From positions 353-35,593 of the forward strand of contig JAEPQF010000024.1 of assembly GCA_017640685.1 (NCBI GenBank): DNA of 35,241 nt, given 5' to 3'. The notes beneath the pieces are model-generated. The model made no database searches, was not told the origin of the DNA, and saw only the letters and a program-made list of their open reading frames with translations. The stretch is from Hyphomicrobiales bacterium. GTDB lineage: Bacteria; Pseudomonadota; Alphaproteobacteria; Rhizobiales; HXMU1428-3. Position numbers and translations under genes: made by a program. Positions 31,243 to 35,241 of this stretch are shown in pieces (positions within the stretch are counted from its first letter, which is position 1; the number at the start of each line of letters is the position of its first letter).

Positions 31243-31494
31243 ATGGCTATTCAAGCAAACCCTCAAATGCACCAAAATCTCGGCGGTTTTAAAGGTGGAA
31301 TGGGGTCTAAAAACACATTTTTCAATGCTATTGCAGAAAAAATCACGGCAACATTCTCCAGCTTTAAAAAGTCAATTCAAGCGTCTAAAGACTTTGATGA
31401 GCTAAACAGTCTGTCAGACCGTGAGCTACGTGATCTTGGCATTTATCGTGGTGATATTCCTTATATCGTCAACAACCAAAATCACACAAAATAA
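31243..31494 (+). CDS. DUF1127 small protein
   Basis: An 83-residue protein from the ATG at 31243, chosen because AGGAG lies seven bases upstream; ATG 31237 is only one base from it and longer starts at 31192 have none. The C-terminal DELNSLSDRELRDLGIYRGDIPYIV (52-76) is the DUF1127 motif, found in short alphaproteobacterial proteins involved in phosphate and carbon metabolism and RNA turnover. The N-terminal half is longer than in minimal DUF1127 proteins and carries FFNAIAEKITATFSSFKKSI, an amphipathic helix. A strong terminator follows. Confidence 0.9.
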   Translation: MAIQANPQMHQNLGGFKGGMGSKNTFFNAIAEKITATFSSFKKSIQASKDFDELNSLSDRELRDLGIYRGDIPYIVNNQNHTK

Positions 31495-31533
31495 ATTAGA
31501 CTAGACCAAATCCTCCCTAGCTAGTTATCTATC

Positions 31534-31565
31534 AAGGCGCCCTACAAACAGGGGCGCCTTTTTTA
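31534..31565 (+). terminator. Terminator of the DUF1127 gene
   Basis: AAGGCGCCC (31534-31542) pairs with GGGCGCCTT (31552-31560), 9-base loop, then a T-run to 31564. Confidence 0.92.
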
Positions 31566-31629
31566 TTTCGCTTTTCCAAACTTGTAAAAGAAAATATGAT
31601 GCAGAAAAACTCAAAGGAAATTGATAAAA

Positions 31630-32796
31630 ATGCAGGGTTCATTAACGGATCTAAACCAAGCCAAAACCATCATTACACAAATTTGGCAAGAAGCCGTCAA
31701 CGAAGTAAAAGGCGAAAAAGCCGTTAAAAAGGTGCTCGAAAACAAAGAGCTTGTAAAACCAGATCAAATTATCGCCATCGGTAAAGCAGCCACATCAATG
31801 TTCAAAGCCGCTTTCGATCACTATGATCAACAGCTTCAAGAAAATGAAACATTAGGCGGTTTAATAATTACCAAATATGATCATACTGAAATTGTCCCAT
31901 CACATATTGAGCAGTTAGAATCAAGCCACCCTATCCCTGATCAAAATTCATTAAATGCAGGACAAGCAGCATTAAACCTCGTTAAATCAATGAAAGAAGA
32001 CAGTCACCTACTGCTCCTTGTCTCAGGTGGCGCTTCATCTCTAGCAGAAGTTTTAACAGATACAAAAACTCTAAAAGATCTCTTCACTTTAAATTCTGAG
32101 CTACTAAGCTCTGGCGCTGATATAGAAACCATCAATACAAAAAGAAAATTAATATCTGAGATAAAGGGAGGGAAACTCTTAAGCAACTTTAAAGGAAAAC
32201 AAATCACAACCATCGCCATTTCAGATGTTCCAGATGGTAACTTAGAAATCTTAGGGGGCGGTATCGGCAGCGGTGTTTTAATCAATAAAGAAACAACAAA
32301 CTTCACCTCACACCTGGCAGCAACAAATGAAATAGCCCGAAGCAAGGCAGCAGAGACAGCAAAAGTTTTAGGTTTTGAAATCATTGAAAATTCTGAAAAT
32401 CTTTATGAAGATATTATTCCTCTTTCAGAAACACTAGCTCAGCGGTTAAAAACCGGACCAAAAGGAATTTACATTTGGGGCGGAGAACCAACCGTTAAAC
32501 TCCCAGAAAACCCTGGCAAAGGCGGAAGAAACCAAGCCCTTGGATTATTACTTGCAAAAGAGATTAATGATCTAGAAAACATCTGCCTTATCGTTGCCGG
32601 CACTGACGGAACAGATGGCCCGACAAACGCAGCCGGCGCTATAATAGACGGGCAAACCTTTCAAAATCCGGACATTGGTGAAATAGCAATTAAAGAAGCT
32701 AATGCTGGACCATACTTAAAATCCAACGATGCCTTATTCACATCCGGCCCAACTGGCACAAATGTTATGGATCTTATAGTCGCACTGAAATTCTAA
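31630..32796 (+). CDS. Glycerate 2-kinase (GckA/TtuD, MOFRL family)
   Basis: About 388 residues from the ATG at 31630, with AAGGA 11 bases upstream; a TTG at 31621 is less likely. It phosphorylates glycerate to 2-phosphoglycerate, feeding glyoxylate, serine-cycle or tartrate carbon into glycolysis. The N-terminal glycerate kinase domain has IIAIGKAATSMFKAA, SSHPIPDQNS and LLLVSGGASSL; the C-terminal MOFRL domain has IWGGEPTV, GKGGRNQALGLLLA and AGTDGTDGPTNAAGA, with the conserved aspartates. It is slightly shorter than the usual 420 residues. No glyoxylate genes are adjacent, so the pathway is not fixed. Confidence 0.92.
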   Translation: MQGSLTDLNQAKTIITQIWQEAVNEVKGEKAVKKVLENKELVKPDQIIAIGKAATSMFKAAFDHYDQQLQENETLGGLIITKYDHTEIVPSHIEQLESSHPIPDQNSLNAGQAALNLVKSMKEDSHLLLLVSGGASSLAEVLTDTKTLKDLFTLNSELLSSGADIETINTKRKLISEIKGGKLLSNFKGKQITTIAISDVPDGNLEILGGGIGSGVLINKETTNFTSHLAATNEIARSKAAETAKVLGFEIIENSENLYEDIIPLSETLAQRLKTGPKGIYIWGGEPTVKLPENPGKGGRNQALGLLLAKEINDLENICLIVAGTDGTDGPTNAAGAIIDGQTFQNPDIGEIAIKEANAGPYLKSNDALFTSGPTGTNVMDLIVALKF

Positions 32797-32938
32797 AAGT
32801 GAAGCGAACTTTTTTAAACAGGCAAAATCATATTCAGCTCACATTTTTTTGTCTTTTTATTCTTACAAAATTTCATCACAATTTCCGTGCCTAAGTTAAA
32901 AAAGATACCAGAAAAAACAAAAGATAAGGAAACCAATT

Positions 32939-33412
32939 ATGCCTCTTAAAAATTTTATCAAATCTATTTGCCTCTCTCTCGCACTTATAACCCCACTTAG
33001 CATGAGCACAACAGCAAACGCAGCTGAATTAATTAAAAAATCCAGCCCCCATTCAGTAAAGCAAACCATAGATAATCTCGAAGCAGCTGTTAAAAAAGCA
33101 GGCGCTACAGTTTTTGCTCGTGTCAATCATGCAGCGGGTGCAAAAAAAGTTGGCTTAACTTTAAGACCGACAGAAATGCTTATGTTCGGAAACCCTAAAT
33201 TAGGAACACCAGCCATGAACCTTGCTCAATCAGCCGGGCTGGACTTACCCTTAAGAGTGGTCGCTTTTGAAGATAAAGATGGCAAAGTTCACATTGCTTA
33301 TCACGCACCAAGCACACTTTCAAAAAACCATGGCATTCCAAGTGACGCAAAAGTGCTCGCAAAAATGACCGGCGCTCTTAATAAACTCACAAACGCCGCT
33401 ATCAAAAAATAA
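32939..33412 (+). CDS. Exported DUF302 domain protein
   Basis: A 157-residue exported protein. Residues 1-28 are a signal peptide (FIKSICLSLALITPLSMSTTANA-AE). The mature part is a DUF302 domain: SVKQTIDNLEAAVKKAGATVFARVNHAAGAKKVGLTLRPTEMLMFGNPKLGTPAMNLAQSAGLDLPLRVVAFED in the usual order, with the TEMLMFGNPK-type motif intact. Function is unknown; the family folds as a beta-alpha dimer and is often seen near metal or redox genes. AAGGA precedes the start by nine bases. It is convergent with the TetR gene. Confidence 0.9.
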   Translation: MPLKNFIKSICLSLALITPLSMSTTANAAELIKKSSPHSVKQTIDNLEAAVKKAGATVFARVNHAAGAKKVGLTLRPTEMLMFGNPKLGTPAMNLAQSAGLDLPLRVVAFEDKDGKVHIAYHAPSTLSKNHGIPSDAKVLAKMTGALNKLTNAAIKK

Positions 33413-33424
33413 ACGATTATTTCA

Positions 33425-33470
33425 AGAGACAACACCACTTAAAACAAAGCTGGTGTTGATCTCTCTTTCA
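33425..33470. terminator. Shared terminator of the DUF302 and TetR genes
   Basis: AGAGA (33425-33429) plus AACACCA (33431-33437) pair with TGGTGTT (33451-33457) plus TCTCT (33460-33464), with a small bulge. The T-run is short on the plus strand. Confidence 0.65.
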
Positions 33471-33497
33471 ACCAAAAAAAATCAAAACCCAAAGCAC

Positions 33498-34088
33498 TCA
33501 TTTACGTTTTTTGTTTTTTAAACTCGCTTCGACCAACTGCTTCGCTGCCCTACCAGCCGCTTCAATATATGCACTATCATGATGTACCATCATCACAGCA
33601 AAAGAACCATCAAGAAGCAAAACAACTTGCCGTGCTAAGCTCGGGGCATCATTTAATTTCTGATCCTTAAAAACCTCAGTTAACCAAGTCTCAAATCGTT
33701 TCTTATGAGCAGCACCCGCCTTAATCGCAGGGTGACCGGGCATGTTGGCCAATTCTCCAGCTGTCCTTAAAAAACCACACCCCCGCCATTTCGGATGTTG
33801 AGAAGATTGAACAACACCATCAAAAATCGCATAAACCTTATCAGCTATTGAACCTTCCTGCTCATCAAACCATTTGCGCATGGCATCTAAGTTGGGTTGA
33901 TCTCGAGACATAAGATATTCAGCAACAAGGTCATCCTTACTTTGAAAATGATAATAGAGAGTTTTCTTAGTTAACCCCGCCTTTGCCGCAATAGCATCAA
34001 CACTAACAGCCCTGATCCCCTCAGCATAAAACAAGCCATTTGCCGCCTTTAAAATACGTTTTTTTGTATCTTCCGAATTACGAACCAT
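33498..34088 (-). CDS. TetR/AcrR-family regulator
   Basis: A 196-residue protein with a classical TetR DNA-binding domain: DTKKRILKAANGLFYAEGIRAVSVDAIAAKAGLTKKTLYYHFQSKDDLVAEYL (7-59). The C-terminal domain (about 80-190) has the GCGFLRTAGELANMPGHPA motif seen in TetR_C-type regulators of small-molecule stress or fatty-acid genes. It is divergent from a crotonase with 84 bp between, so control of that gene and itself is likely. A palindrome at 34099-34112 is the best operator candidate. Confidence 0.92.
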   Translation of the reverse strand: MVRNSEDTKKRILKAANGLFYAEGIRAVSVDAIAAKAGLTKKTLYYHFQSKDDLVAEYLMSRDQPNLDAMRKWFDEQEGSIADKVYAIFDGVVQSSQHPKWRGCGFLRTAGELANMPGHPAIKAGAAHKKRFETWLTEVFKDQKLNDAPSLARQVVLLLDGSFAVMMVHHDSAYIEAAGRAAKQLVEASLKNKKRK

Positions 34089-34133
34089 AGTTATGTATAC
34101 TCATCAGTGAGTTTCCTTTTGTGAAACATAACT
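34089..34133. promoter_or_regulatory. Operator candidates between TetR and crotonase genes
   Basis: ACTCA-tcag-TGAGT (34099-34112) is a perfect 5-bp dyad. Around it, AGTTATGT (34089-34096) is inverted as ACATAACT (34126-34133). Both lie in the 84-bp shared promoter region. Either could bind the TetR protein. Confidence 0.55.
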
Positions 34134-34172
34134 CTACCCTGGATTTAAATCAAACAAAACGAAGGAAACCAC

Positions 34173-34964
34173 ATGTCAAATTTAATCTTAATCAATATAG
34201 AAGATCAGATTGCGACCCTCACATTTAACAGGCCTGAAAAATTAAACGCTCTCAACTATGCAACAAATGATTATTTACTAAAATTACTCGATGATCTTGA
34301 ACATAATAATGAAGTAAGAGCTCTCATTCTAACGGGCAGTGGAGATAGAGCTTTTTCAGCTGGTGGAGACATCCACGAATTCACTAATTCAATTAAAGAA
34401 AACCCAGAACAAGCCATAAATGACTTCTGTAGACGCGGCCAAAAAATGACAGCCCGCCTCGAAGACTATCCCAAACCAATTATCGCTGCCATTAATGGGA
34501 TTGCATTTGGTGGGGGCTGTGAAATTACAGAAGCCTGCCATTTAGCCATTGCCAGTGAAAAGGCAATATTTGCTAAACCAGAAATTAACATCGGCATACC
34601 ACCAACCTTTGGTGGCACACAAAGGCTACCACGCTTAGCAGGCCGCAAAAGGGCACTAGAGTTATTACTAACAGGAGATCAATTCTCACCTGAAAGAGCT
34701 TATGAAATGGGGCTGATAAACAAAGTTGTTTCACATGAAAATTTGCAAAATGAAGCTGTTCAATTAGCAAAACGCATCTTAAGACATTCCCCTTTAGCAG
34801 CTGCACGGATCATTACAGCAGTTACAAGAGGAATTAATACAACCATCGCAGAGGGCCTCTCAATTGAAAAAGAACAATTTGCAAGAATGCTCAAAACAAA
34901 AGATGTAACAGAAGGGTTAAATGCCTGGATAGACAGAAGAACACCAAACTACTCAGGTCAATAA
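34173..34964 (+). CDS. Enoyl-CoA hydratase/isomerase (crotonase family)
   Basis: A 263-residue crotonase-fold enzyme acting on acyl-CoA esters. The oxyanion-hole glycines lie in AFSAGGDIHEF (60-70) and NGIAFGGGCE (108-117); Glu117 and Glu137 (in KPEINIGIPPTFGGTQRLPRL) are the two catalytic glutamates of hydratases, both present. Hydration of 2-enoyl-CoA in beta-oxidation is the default reading, but the superfamily also includes isomerases and other activities. AAGGA lies seven bases before the start. The divergent TetR gene suggests induction by a fatty-acid or aromatic acyl compound. Confidence 0.92.
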   Translation: MSNLILINIEDQIATLTFNRPEKLNALNYATNDYLLKLLDDLEHNNEVRALILTGSGDRAFSAGGDIHEFTNSIKENPEQAINDFCRRGQKMTARLEDYPKPIIAAINGIAFGGGCEITEACHLAIASEKAIFAKPEINIGIPPTFGGTQRLPRLAGRKRALELLLTGDQFSPERAYEMGLINKVVSHENLQNEAVQLAKRILRHSPLAAARIITAVTRGINTTIAEGLSIEKEQFARMLKTKDVTEGLNAWIDRRTPNYSGQ

Positions 34965-34980
34965 CTTGAAACTCATAAAT

Positions 34981-35016
34981 GGGTGGCAGCGAATAGGAGA
35001 TAAACTGCCACCCTTT
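34981..35016 (+). terminator. Terminator of the crotonase gene
   Basis: GGGTGGCAG (34981-34989) pairs with CTGCCACCC (35005-35013), 15-base loop, then TTT. It may also serve the convergent chemotaxis receptor gene. Confidence 0.75.
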
Positions 35017-35031
35017 CACAGCGGATAAAAT

Positions 35032-35241
35032 TTAAGCCGCTGCAACTCCTTCTAAAAACTCATCAACAACCCGGCTTAATTCTTCAACATCACGCGTCAC
35101 CCCATCACTAGCTTTAAACATAGTGTCAGAACAATCTGATGTTTGCTCAACAGCTCGCGTTACCGTTTCCATATTACTGCTAATCTCAACTGCTCCTTGT
35201 GCAACCCCTTCAATATTATTACTAATCTGCAATGTAACAGC
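35032..35241 (-). CDS. Methyl-accepting chemotaxis protein, C-terminal end only
   Basis: The last 69 residues of a protein that begins beyond the right edge. The visible part, from AVTLQISNNIEGVAQGAVEI to VDEFLEGVAAA, is a heptad coiled coil with the alternating pattern of the receptor signalling domain C-terminus (QISNNIEGVAQGAVEISSNMETV, then SDGVTRDVEELSRVVDEFL). No pentapeptide tether for CheR is visible at the end. Ligand domain and membrane topology lie outside the window. Confidence 0.8.
   Translation of the reverse strand, partial: AVTLQISNNIEGVAQGAVEISSNMETVTRAVEQTSDCSDTMFKASDGVTRDVEELSRVVDEFLEGVAAA

Noticed and set aside
34963-34982. AAACTCATAAA near the crotonase stop, similar to the terminal repeat of the 305-bp element
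   Set aside because: Only 11 shared bases in AT-rich sequence and no second end nearby; probably chance.

Overview
This window looks like chromosomal DNA from a low-GC alphaproteobacterium, most probably a member of the Hyphomicrobiales (Rhizobiales). The case rests on gene content and order: DUF952 next to pyrD, a UbiH-type hydroxylase divergent from tesB, then glnK-amtB; a LexA-like S24 repressor; a BcsS-type outer-membrane protein; a DUF6460 protein; a DUF1127 protein. The genus cannot be named from sequence alone. I see no prophage, CRISPR array, rRNA or intact transposase gene.

Layout. 1-673 (minus): two half-size YeeE/YedE sulfur-transport proteins. 906-2742: a RecD/Dda-like helicase and a TetR regulator. 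3280-5501: a degenerate receiver-like protein, an orphan BcsS-like protein, and an S24 repressor that has lost its catalytic serine and lies beside two matched operators. 5670-7248: DUF952 and pyrD. 7520-9295: an exported caspase-like/Sel1/peptidoglycan-binding protein with a structured leader. 9551-11264: arsC, a DUF6460 membrane protein, and a PdeM-like phosphoesterase whose metal-binding motifs are all replaced. 11433-13809: ubiH and tesB, divergent. 14040-17272: glnK-amtB and a second amtB, each behind a sigma-54 promoter. 18075-22782: a MOSC protein, an unknown protein, pyrE, a GIY-YIG-like protein and polA. 22937-23241: a 305-bp nested palindromic element with terminal inverted repeats. 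23262-25390: an NDH-2-like dehydrogenase fused to a cyclic-nucleotide-binding domain, and an SH3 protein. 25621-25697: tRNA-Arg(CCG). 25889-27125: a cupin/DUF2938 operon with a SoxR/MerR-type promoter. 27359-29504: an MscS channel and a secreted protein. 29712-31011: cytochrome P460 divergent from a Cys-rich winged-helix regulator, with a 30-bp palindrome between them. 31243-35241: DUF1127, glycerate 2-kinase, DUF302, a TetR regulator divergent from a crotonase, and the 3' end of a chemotaxis receptor.

How the genes connect. Nitrogen control is the clearest circuit: two sigma-54 promoters, an NtrC-like site and a shared 15-bp motif serve glnK and two ammonium transporters. Two stress-type circuits are suggested by operators: the P460/Fe-S-type regulator pair and the SoxR-like promoter before the cupin gene. 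Dispersed GTTGC/GCAAC hairpins occur in two similar arrays at convergent gene ends and once inside the 305-bp element; one array supplies the last codons and stop of the MscS gene.
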